Below, piece by piece: positions 55,242 through 64,000 of a stretch of 64,000 bases of DNA. Below the pieces are notes generated by a model. The model was not told where the DNA came from, made no database searches, and saw nothing but the letters and a program-made list of their open reading frames with translations. Source of the DNA: Selaginella moellendorffii (Eukaryota > Streptophyta > Lycopodiopsida > Selaginellales > Selaginellaceae); the NCBI RefSeq assembly GCF_000143415.4, contig NW_003314262.1, forward strand, positions 472,078 to 536,077. The letters are read 5' to 3'. The number at the start of each line of letters is the position of its first letter. The stretch's first letter is position 1. Both the position numbers and the translations under genes were made by a program.

Positions 55242-57224
55242 ATGCACTTGACCACTGCTCAATCGGACCCAGCATTGTACGCCAACCTGGTCAAGTCGTG
55301 CCGGAGTCTCCAGCAAGCCCAAAAGATCCACGCGACGATCTCCGCCAGCGAGCACCGCCACAACATTTTCCTCGCCAACCTTGTCATCGAAATGTATGGG
55401 AAGCACGGAAGTGTTGAGAAAGCCCGCGAGGTTTTTGATAGCCTTCCGGAGCCGAATCTTTTTTCGTGGAACATCATCGTCACTGCATATGCCAGTAACG
55501 GGGATTTGTACACCGCAAGATTGATGTTCGAAAACATGCCGTGTCGGGACGTGGTTTCGTGGACTGCAATCCTCAAAGCCTATTCTGATGTTCCATTTCT
55601 AAATGAATCGAATGAAATATTTGACAGCATGCCACACAAGAACATAATCTCGTGGAACATTATCATTGTAGCAAATGCCGCTAATGAGCATTTGGAAAAG
55701 GCATGGAGCATGTTTGATACAATGCCCGGGTGGTCTATTGTGACGTGGAACACAATGCTCCAGCACAGCAAACACTACGATGACGCGCGGTCGGTGTTCG
55801 ATGACATGGCCTGCCACGACATCCTGTCATGGAACGGCCTCTTGGGTGCCCTTGTCCAAGACGGGCGTTTCACCGAAGCTTTGAAACTTTTCCAGGAGAT
55901 GCCGGAGCGCGATGTTGCCTCGTACAACTTTGCAATCGCAGCAGTGTCGCAGGGCGAGGATCTGAGCGAAGCAAGGACGATCTTCGAGAGAATGCCCGAG
56001 AGAGACCTGTTTTCGTGGACGACGCTCTTGAATGCGCTTGCAGCAACTGGAAGACTCACACAAGCTCGGGCGTTGTTTAACCAGATGCCAGCGGTGGACA
56101 TTGTTGCTTGGTCCTCTATGACGGAGGCATATGCCCGAGCTGGGCATACTCTTAAAGCGATGGCGATGTTCACAGAAATGCCCGAGCGCGATATTATATC
56201 CTGCACGGCCATTTTCAACGCGTTCTCCGAGAGTGGAAACATTTCAGAGGCGGAAGATATCTTCGCAAAAATGCCTCAGCAAGATGACATCTCGTGGACT
56301 GCGATGCTCGCTGCATATGCCCGAAACGGGTATTTGGACAAGGCACAAGCCATGCTGGAGTCCACTTCAGCACCCAACGTTGTGACGTGGACTGCAATGC
56401 TGGCTGGATATGCCCAGCACGGGCATCTTGAGGAAGCCCAGTTGTTGTTCAACACAATGCCGTGCTGGAACACAGTGACATGGAGCGTGATGATCGCGGC
56501 ATATGCCCAAAACGGGCATGGAAGGGAGGGGATATCCCTCTTCCGGAGGATGAACCAAGAGGGGTATCACCCAGATGAGAGCGCTTTTGCTAGTGCGTTT
56601 TTCGCGTGCAGCTGCATTGGCTCGCTCTCTGATGCCCGATCAATCCACGCAAATTTCAGAGAATTCAACTCCGTGTCAAATGAGCTCATGTTGGGGGGTC
56701 TTATCATCAGCATGTACGGAGGATGCGGAGACCTCACCACAGCTGCTAACGAGTTCCACGCGCTCTTACTTCCGTACCATGGCAGCCCCGTGCTGTGGAG
56801 CACCATGGTAGCCGCATATTCCCAGAATGGTCTTGTGGAGCGGGCCATGGTATTGTTCTCGACAATGTTTCTAGAGGGGGTCGAACCCAGCGACCTGACG
56901 TTTGTGACCATCCTGGCGGCGTGCAGCCACGGTGGGCGGTTGCATGAGGGGCTGTACTATTTCCGGGTAATGTGTACGGACTGTGGGATAGCTCCCGGCG
57001 TCCAACACTACCACTGTTTGATTGATCTCTTGGGGCGGAGTGGGAGGCTGGAGGAGGCGAGAGAACTGGTCACCTCTTGTGCGGATCCGGGAGCATGGAC
57101 AATTCTCCTGGGAAAGTGTAAATTACACGGTAATGCACGGTTGGGAAAGGTGGCGACAACTAATTTGGATCATCATGTACCTGGACCTTACCTCTTACTG
57201 GCAAACGCATACACCCTTAGATAA
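55242..57224 (+). CDS. PPR protein, PLS class with truncated E domain
   Basis: 660 aa, intronless, as most plant PPR genes. Residues ~10-560 are tandem 31-36-residue PPR motifs, many of the form (M)P-x-RD-x-x-SW-x-x-(L/M), alternating S- and L-like repeats (examples FENMPCRDVVSWTAILKAYS, FNQMPAVDIVAWSSMTEAYA). The last part (GVQHYHCLIDLLGRSGRLEEA and DPGAWTILLGKCKLHG) is the start of the E domain, but the frame stops at PYLLLANAYTLR, where E normally continues with WDEAARVRK. No DYW deaminase. PLS-E proteins select C-to-U editing sites in organelle RNA and recruit a DYW partner in trans. No transit peptide is obvious, so a short upstream exon may be missing. Confidence 0.9.
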   Translation: MHLTTAQSDPALYANLVKSCRSLQQAQKIHATISASEHRHNIFLANLVIEMYGKHGSVEKAREVFDSLPEPNLFSWNIIVTAYASNGDLYTARLMFENMPCRDVVSWTAILKAYSDVPFLNESNEIFDSMPHKNIISWNIIIVANAANEHLEKAWSMFDTMPGWSIVTWNTMLQHSKHYDDARSVFDDMACHDILSWNGLLGALVQDGRFTEALKLFQEMPERDVASYNFAIAAVSQGEDLSEARTIFERMPERDLFSWTTLLNALAATGRLTQARALFNQMPAVDIVAWSSMTEAYARAGHTLKAMAMFTEMPERDIISCTAIFNAFSESGNISEAEDIFAKMPQQDDISWTAMLAAYARNGYLDKAQAMLESTSAPNVVTWTAMLAGYAQHGHLEEAQLLFNTMPCWNTVTWSVMIAAYAQNGHGREGISLFRRMNQEGYHPDESAFASAFFACSCIGSLSDARSIHANFREFNSVSNELMLGGLIISMYGGCGDLTTAANEFHALLLPYHGSPVLWSTMVAAYSQNGLVERAMVLFSTMFLEGVEPSDLTFVTILAACSHGGRLHEGLYYFRVMCTDCGIAPGVQHYHCLIDLLGRSGRLEEARELVTSCADPGAWTILLGKCKLHGNARLGKVATTNLDHHVPGPYLLLANAYTLR

Positions 57225-58369
57225 AGGTATTCTTTTCACATACAATATATGAGTCTGTTGCTGGTGAGGAGCGTGCATTTCTCGAACTCTGCTGGTCATG
57301 GACAAGATTATCAAGATCTATGGGATGAGCAAGCGTATTGCAAGCAATTTATAGTGGAATTTCCTTCAATCCAGTTGATCATGGACAGGTTCACAAAGCT
57401 GTAGTGCTTGTTTCTTCGATTTTCATAGTGGAGAAGGTCAAGTAGTTCCCACTTCCACAGGGTTACTTGCGGCACAAGGAAAGCAACTTTTGACAAACTT
57501 TTCTATCCAAACTTTTGCAGACTAATTGGAGTACAGTTGCAATCTGCTCTACGCCCAGACCATTTCAGCAATACAAACACGGTTCTGAGCTTCCTTACCT
57601 CAATTGATCATGACCACTATGTGGGCAAACTAACCTTCACTGGCCGCATCTGAATTGAAGAGATGTTCTACTGCTGAGGGATGCATAGGCTTTACCAGTA
57701 AAGACTCTGCCTGCACGATCCTAGGCACGAAGTAATCCATACAACAAATGGCCGCCAAGTAAGGGCACATGGTAATGTCATAACATACGTTTAAAAGCAG
57801 ATAGACTATATGCCTAAGTGTGTAATGCACGAGGGAAACTTGGCATGGCAAATTCCAAGTTTGAGCACCCTATTATCCGCTTAAGGCTAATTATGGGATT
57901 AGTAGGTCAATTAGAGGATTAGGTCATTGAGTGTCTATGAAAATGGCGTATCTAACTAAACTTTAAGTGATTAGGAAAAGAAAAAGCAAAAGGGAGTTTT
58001 ATTCAACCCGTTGCCTTAGGATTATGTAAAAGGTTTTTTTGGCAAGATATGTGACTCTCAGTAAGACATGCAAGCTAACATGGAAAAGCTTGATCAATCT
58101 CAAGGTGGTAGTGGTAATCTAATCACAAGGTATTGCAAATGAAACCTTGGTAAAATCTCAAGGCTGATCCAGGTCCAAGGTTTTGATGATACTTAACCAC
58201 TGATCCTTCTGGAGGTTGCCTTGAAAATCAAGGCATCACAGTGGTGGATGCAAATAACTAATGAATAAGCACTAGGAAAGGACCATTTACCTCCTTAGAA
58301 AAGTTTGTAGTAGCTTTTAAGTAGGAGTTTGCACCTATGATGCTTGGCATGCTTGGTGTTAGCTACAGC
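57225..58369. other. Non-coding spacer
   Basis: No supported gene. A 73-codon minus frame at 57630-57851 matches nothing I know. 57225-57400 may be the 3' UTR of the PPR gene. Confidence 0.4.
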
Positions 58370-59925
58370 AGAGGAAGGGCAATTTGATCAATGAGTATAT
58401 AATTGGTTTGGAATGTTGTTTAGCTGAATTTGAAGTGACTATATGGAGGAGGTGGAGAAGGATTACTTCCTAGATAGTTTGCACAACCATAACATGTAGA
58501 AATCTATGAAGTCTACCCAAACTTCCAAGTTGCTAGAGGAATTTTTTATGGATGTTGGAGCACTTGAGGATGAGGAGTCACAAGAGTAGTAGCCTGATAA
58601 CACCAAGAAGAATTAGTGTAATAGGAGTTTCTAAAGATGATATTAGATATAGTGATAGTGGCAATAGCAAGAATTCTTGCTCAAATTTCCATATGGTAGG
58701 ATTTTTCTACAGTAGCAATGGTGGAGGGCATGGCAAGAATGGTAGAAGCCACGCCGTCTTTCTGGACTAAAACGGACTGTTTTATAGCAAGCGGGGAATT
58801 GTATACTCCTTTCGTGCCTACCAAGTCCCTGAATGCTCAAGGACCTTTGGAATAATGGCCAAATTTCAAAGACGTTTTGCATCACTAATCCTATTGGAGA
58901 TCAATGCTTCAAGTGTGGATTTTTGGATCACTAGAAGAAAATATTGCTGAAGAACAACAATGGAGTTGGTGCTTCTAACAACAAGAAGATCTAGGAAGCA
59001 TAGTGTACAAATGAGGCTTTTGAGTTGAAAGAACATTTGTTAGTGATTGTAGAATTATTGATCAAATCTAGTGTGATGATATTGGTGGCTTGATGACTAA
59101 ATCTTGACTAATTCAAGTGGAGGGATAGCTAAGCAGGATCCTAATTGATTGGCAGCTCAATTTATTTTTTCAAAATTAGTAAAGGAATGTGAGGGTTTAG
59201 GGAAGTTGCCTCTGTATAAGATTATTGGCACAGAAACTCAGAAGTGGGACATCATGCAACTTCCCATAAAGGTGGGAAAAATGGAGTTTGTTGAGGATTT
59301 TTTTCTGGCTGCCATGAAGAATGTGGATTTGATCTTGGAATACTTATGTGATCAAGAAAGAAGGGCAAAATTGCCCCATTGATCCCGAGATCAAGTGAAG
59401 TCTTCACCAAGTCAAATTGGATTAGTGGAGTGATCTTCCAATCATTACACAGATGATGTCAACCATGTCTTTGGAGCTATTCATAATAAAGGGAATGATT
59501 TTTATGTTCATTAGAGAGTTAGATACTTTAAGTTCTCTCACAGAAGAAGAGGTTGTTTGGGTGAAGCTTGAAGAATTTACTTATGTGTTTCCAGTAGAGT
59601 TAACTGCTAAAGCCTAGTATAAAGCCAATTTATAGACAACCATTTTGTCTTAGTCATGCAGATGAGATAAAGGTCAAGGGCCAATGACTGGGTTGCTTGA
59701 GTATGGGTTTATCCAACCCAACAAATCTTCTTTTGGTGCTTCTATCTCATTTGCCAAGAAAAAGGATGACTCAATGCAGGGATAGACAATAAAGCTTTAT
59801 AGAAGAAGACAATGAAGGACAAAGTGCATATATCATCAGTAGGTAATATTTTGCATAGACTTGGAGATGCAAAGGTCTTTTCCAAAATAGATTTGCATTG
59901 TAGTTATCTGTAAATTGCAAAAAAT
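58370..59925 (+). pseudogene. Ty3/gypsy gag-protease-RT remnants
   Basis: Plus-strand relics in correct order: a gag-like part, a CCHC knuckle (CFKCGFLDH then a stop, about 58893-58940), a retropepsin-like stretch (LPIKVGKMEFVEDFFLAAM..., 59149-59382), and the start of RT (LLEYGFIQPNKSSFGASISF with AKKKDDSM at ~59690-59780; LGDAKVFSKIDLHC at ~59855-59900). The frame is broken many times. Confidence 0.7.
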
Positions 59926-60308
59926 ATAGGAAAAAATTGATAAAAAAAATACTATATACTAAAAAAAAACTTAATTGCATATTAGTTTTTCACTATACCT
60001 TAGTTTTTATATCATTTGTCAAAGTACTAGTTTTAAAGAGGATTTCAATTTATCATTTTATTAATAATTTAATAATGTAAATTAAATCTTAAAAAAAAAT
60101 TCTATTAGAATATTCTTTAAAATTTTAATTTTTATAATTAATTACATTTTTGGGTTTAGATTTTAGCTGTATACTTTTCTTCACCATTTCAAGAAACCAT
60201 TTCCCTATGGCGTGTGATGATGGGAAACTATAACTATGAGTAGTATTTATTACAAATATTTTTAAATACTAGCAAAATCTTCACTTTTTAATATAACATT
60301 ATTTTGTG

Positions 60309-60340
<32 letters not shown>

Positions 60341-60945
60341 TTCTTTCATATATACTCTTTAAAATGTTATATTTTAAATTTTCAAGTGAAAAAACTTTTC
60401 CATCCTTATTCATAATTAATGTCCATATAATGTAATTTCAAAGTTCCTTAAAGATTTTATCATTTTATTAAATTTTCAAATGGTGGTGAATATAAAGAGT
60501 AAATTATTTTATTTGTAATTTTTTATATCAATAAAATGTATTTAATATTTCTTATATCTCCATTTTTGGATTTTCATATTTTATCCTCTATTGAATTAAA
60601 TAATTTTTATCTTTACTAACAATCTAATTTGCTTTGTTCCATATTGCTATGAAGCACATATCACCATGAATAAGTTTGAAGTTTTTGATGCATGGGTAAA
60701 ATAGTCTAGTAGTAATAGGATGATCAACATTATAGCAAACAACAATGAAAGAAAAAAAGAGTCATGGATTCTCAAATGCTCCAAAACTTTCTAGAATGGG
60801 GAAGTGGAGTTTGCGTAACCGGTGAAATACAAGATGTTGGATATACCTAGAAAATTGACTCGAGATGTCAATATTAAAGTTCTAGAGTGCAATAGTTATG
60901 TTGGTAGAGGCTGAAACTACTCCAGAATGAGTAGTAAGATCGAGA
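59926..60945. other. Very AT-rich non-coding DNA
   Basis: No gene. It includes an (AT)n(AC)n microsatellite at 60310-60340. Confidence 0.5.
60310..60340. repeat. (AT)n(AC)n microsatellite
   Basis: About eight AT units followed by eight AC units. Confidence 0.9.
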
Positions 60946-61135
60946 TGTAAACTTCTAAATTTAGACTTCTCGGGAAGTTATCCACCTAAGGACTCTTAAC
61001 CTCAAATATCCTAAAACCCTTAATCAATTAGAAAAGGGGGTATAATGTTATTCATGGGCTTTTTCTTTTTATATTTAAACCCTATGGATCATCTCTTGAG
61101 TTATTCTTTTTGGTTATTTACATGAAATAAAGAAA
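60946..61135 (-). repeat. LTR fragment, family A (copy 4)
   Basis: Begins TGTAAACTTCTAAATTTAGAC and contains TATCCTAAAACCCTTAATCAA and CTTTTTATATTTAAACCC, inverted relative to copies 5 and 6. Confidence 0.7.
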
Positions 61136-61624
61136 GTGTTTCTAATAGATTTAATGAGAACTAAATAAACAAAGGTAGAGAACTACCACTGATGATCTAA
61201 TAAGACTTTAAGCTGGAAAAACTATACTCCTTATAAGATGGGTAAAGTATGATGAGGCCTAGATGTCAAACCACTGACAAATATTAACTTAGTGCTATGG
61301 ATGAAAATAGTAATCCATGATAAGGTTACTTTATAAAATGGTTTATCATTTGATAAAGACATTGAACTTTGTCTATGGGTGGTGGAGTTGTGAGACACAA
61401 ATCCCTAATCCCCAAAGTGGAGCCAAAAGGGTGTCATATGGCAATGGTCAAAATGAAAGCCCAATAATTGTAATATAATAGGATCAAAAACTCTGATTCA
61501 AAAAAGTGAGAGCGGGAGTGGAACTCCAAATGAAGTACTTGAGGGATAAACACAAAGCGATTGATGAATGAGTCTCTAGAAAAAGACATAAAAAAGACTA
61601 ACACATGGCAAATATCGTGACATA

Positions 61625-61785
61625 TAGAAGTGTTAGGATTGAGTCTGAGAAGGAATCTAAGAAAGAGTCCGAGATGGAGTCTGAAAAGGAGTCTAAGAAG
61701 AAGTCTAAAAAGGAGTCCGAGAATAAGTTTGAGATAGAGTTCAAGAAGAAGTTTGAAATGGAGTTTGAGATAAAGTGTGAGATGG
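61625..61785. repeat. Degenerate 6/12-bp minisatellite
   Basis: Variants of GAGTCTGAGAAG; related to the array at 16910-17100. It reads as Glu/Ser/Lys repeats in one frame but shows no other coding sign. Confidence 0.7.
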
Positions 61786-61789
61786 ATGT

Positions 61790-62373
61790 AATTAACTAAA
61801 GGGAATGATTCGAAAGATGATTTATAAAGGTTTAAATATAAAGGGAAAAGGCATACCCCCTTTTCCAATCAGTTAAAGGTTTTGGGATACTTGGAATTAA
61901 GTGTCCTTAGATTTGAATATTATTATGTTGGGTGACCTTCTGGAAAGTCTAAATCCAGAAGCTTACATTTGGTATCAGAAGGGTCTTAGATTCGACTCTG
62001 TTGGTTGGTTAGGGGAATCACACCATATATTAATTGACATCTGGTCTTGGATCTAACTCTGTTGGTTACTTAGGGGAATCACACCACATGTTAATTGACA
62101 TCTGGCAAATCCAACTTGCTCCACTAGCTGTGAGCTTCCGTTCATGAAAGTGTCAACTTGCAAGAAAGCATAGTAGATTATAAATAACTAAAAAAAACAA
62201 TTCGAAAAATGATTTATAAGGGTTCAAATATAAAAGAAAAAGGTTCATGAATAAAAGTTCACCTTCTTTTCCAATCGGTTAAAGTTTTTGGGATACTTAG
62301 TGTTAAGCATTCTTAGGTTTGAATATTATTGGGTCAAATGACCTTTTGGGAAATCCAAATTCAAGTGCTTACA
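61790..62373 (+). mobile_element. Miniature LTR element (TRIM-like)
   Basis: Two direct ~180-190-bp family A LTRs (about 61790-61967 and 62183-62373), both ending in GCTTACA. A primer-binding site TGGTATCAGAA at 61970-61980 follows the first. The internal part is only ~215 bp and non-coding. These are the marks of a terminal-repeat retrotransposon in miniature, which must be moved by another element's proteins. The internal part has a 61-bp duplication. The outer limits are approximate. Confidence 0.65.
61984..62105 (+). repeat. 61-bp tandem duplication
   Basis: Units 61984-62044 and 62045-62105 share GGGGAATCACACCA and TTAATTGACATCTGG, with few differences. Confidence 0.9.
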
Positions 62374-62375
62374 AT

Positions 62376-62440
62376 AGAGTTCGAGTTGGGGACCAAGACC
62401 AAGACCGAGTTTGAGTTTGAGTCAAAGTCCAAGTCTAAGG
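62376..62440. repeat. Short 6-bp minisatellite
   Basis: Tandem GAGTTT/AAGACC-type hexamers followed by GTGAAAACCCAAAGTGATC, the same junction as at 17120-17140. Confidence 0.6.
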
Positions 62441-64000
62441 GTGAAAACCCAAAGTGATCATCTCCCAGACCATAAGGGGTTTAGTGAGCTTCAAAAGGAT
62501 AATAGGGGGAGGACTCCAGTGGAATCAATTTGGCTAAGAAAGGTCAATGTAATCAAGGAAAAATATACCTATATAGTGGGTGATGATATAACCATTATGA
62601 AGGAGTCCAAAACTAGAGTGAATATAGATGGATAAATAGGGTAACTTAATGAAGAGTTCAAGAGCCAGCTTTAGCTCCTGATGCTTTTAATCCAAATGTG
62701 GATGGCACTACTTACTTGCATATCTAGCATGGTTAAATGCCATCCCAAAGTCCCAAATTGTGGAAAAGAAGGAACAATCCTCTTGTGTAATGATCAAGGA
62801 TATGGCCATATGGCAAAAAAGTCCTAAATGTCAATGGGATTTAATGGTTGGGCTTTCAAGCCTTACCTAGTGGCAGTGTTAGTGAGCATAGCCATGGAAA
62901 AAAAAAGACTTAGTAGGGACTAAAGAAGGGATATTAAGGAAGGGTGTTTCTTATATTTTTAGGCATCCTAAGAATGCTATGACCATTCATGAATGGATGA
63001 ATTAGTCTTTGGCGTAAGCGCGAACACGTGGAGCATTTGGACTAAGTGCAAAAGTTAAGTGGCATAGATAGCATTTTCAGGGCTAGCAAGTCCCCAAGTC
63101 TAGAATAAGACTTATGGAGGTTGAGAGTGAGACTCCTCTAGGTGGTTAAAATTATAATTAAGTGACTAAAGTAGAATAGAAAAATTATCCCATGACCAAC
63201 ACCCAAGGTTACCACCGACATATCAGTCTATTACACTAAAGCCATGCCTATTTACCCTTGTCACACTGGTGATCTAACACCACCTGTATCACAATTCCGT
63301 GTCTCAAAGACTAAGCCATCCATCCATGAATGATCATTCCAGATCCACTCCTTAACATCTTTAGAATGCCCATAGATATGGGGAACAACTTGTTCCAATA
63401 TTTCTTTTTCAGTCCCTACTAAGTCCCTTTTGGAGCTTACAACCACCTCACCTCAGGCAAAAACTGGTTTGAAATTGAAATGGCTTTCACCAAACTGGTT
63501 TGTAAGCAAACCAGTTTTGTCTATTCCGGTTTGCATGGGTTTGTACTCGGGTAGAGTGCTTTTTTTTGGGGCAATTTGTTTTTTGTTTTTACTGTAATTT
63601 TAAGGTTTTGCAAAAAAAAAGGGGTGGGGTTGTGAAAATCGCATTGTGTGATGAACTTTATTTTTTTTTTTAACCACACAAGAGTTCTTTTGCATGGAGA
63701 AATTAAATTTGATATTTCAACTTCTACAACTTCCTCAAATCCAGGCCAAATCCTTGGCCATTTGGTACTAAACCCTGTTTTTTACTTCTTCCTTGCTTAG
63801 GAGCCTCATTGATAAAAATGGGACAAAAAGTCTCCCATAGAAACATTTACCTCTAAACAAAGACAACTTCCCCTCACAGTGAGATTCTTGAACTTGCTCA
63901 TTGTGTCATATTGAAATGATTGCACAACCAGGTGTTATTGGCAATGATTATTTGAAATCCCCCACTCTCAACAAAGACTGTCCATTTGCCATGGATCATT
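62441..64000. other. Repeat-rich tail of the window
   Basis: No gene. Weak gag-like pieces at 62690-62900; a family C repeat at 63095-63185 (inverted copy at 20430-20530); the rest is unassigned. Confidence 0.4.

Noticed and set aside
57630-57851. 73-aa minus-strand frame
   Set aside because: No recognisable motif and no splice-supported extension; too weak to call a gene.
61605-61799. 64-aa Glu/Lys/Ser-rich frame
   Set aside because: Product of the hexamer minisatellite; no start context, no homologous domain.

Overview
The window looks like nuclear DNA of a land plant, most likely a lycophyte such as Selaginella (inference). Reasons: a plant-type tRNA-Asp; an SYT4/5-type synaptotagmin, a half-size ABCA transporter, a type-A cytokinin response regulator, a clan-71 P450, an E-class PPR protein and a potato-inhibitor-I protein; many GT-AG introns of only about 50-60 bp; and very tight gene islands separated by AT-rich retrotransposon debris. 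There is one 100-N assembly gap. I rebuilt the exon structures by hand from splice signals, reading frame and family conservation. Exon sums are in frame for every spliced gene reported.

Layout. (1) 1-8405, a gene island: tRNA-Asp, a receptor-like kinase with a huge activation-segment insert, an intronless PRP22-like helicase, histone H2A, then a divergent pair (small coiled-coil orphan / Nudix hydrolase). (2) 8632-13593, a decayed Ty3/gypsy element on the minus strand with ~155-bp LTRs, followed by an intact, very AT-rich GNA-type lectin gene (13693-14643). (3) 14644-22431, repeat-rich DNA without a recognised gene: solo LTRs, an inverted pair of LTR-like copies, a 70-bp tandem array and a degenerate minisatellite. 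(4) 22432-44000, a dense island: FBD/LRR-like protein and DNAJC17 (divergent), type-A response regulator, SYT, ABCA and a small membrane protein (divergent), a 167-aa orphan, SEC20 and a predicted organelle membrane protein (divergent), a P450, SEN54 and a DxD glycosyltransferase (divergent). (5) 44007-45251, an intronless short XRN-type nuclease that runs into a ~320-bp TA microsatellite, followed by decayed sequence. (6) 46998-57224, a third island: translin, potato-inhibitor-I protein, cytosolic glucan phosphorylase, a multi-span membrane protein and a PPR protein. (7) 57225-64000, retrotransposon graveyard with gypsy gag-protease-RT remnants, LTRs of the same family as region 3 and a likely miniature LTR element (TRIM).

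The genes are mostly housekeeping: tRNA supply and splicing, mRNA splicing and decay, chromatin, ER-Golgi traffic and ER contact sites, starch/glucan breakdown, cytokinin signalling. Five head-to-head pairs have start codons 34-148 bp apart, and four of these gaps carry a telo-box (AAACCCTA or its complement), so shared compact promoters are a theme. The most unusual items are the short XRN-like nuclease, the AT-rich lectin, the 34-51 bp divergent promoters, the SEC20 tail ending in QDEL, the DEVH single-exon helicase, a possible 32-nt intron, and the TRIM-like element.
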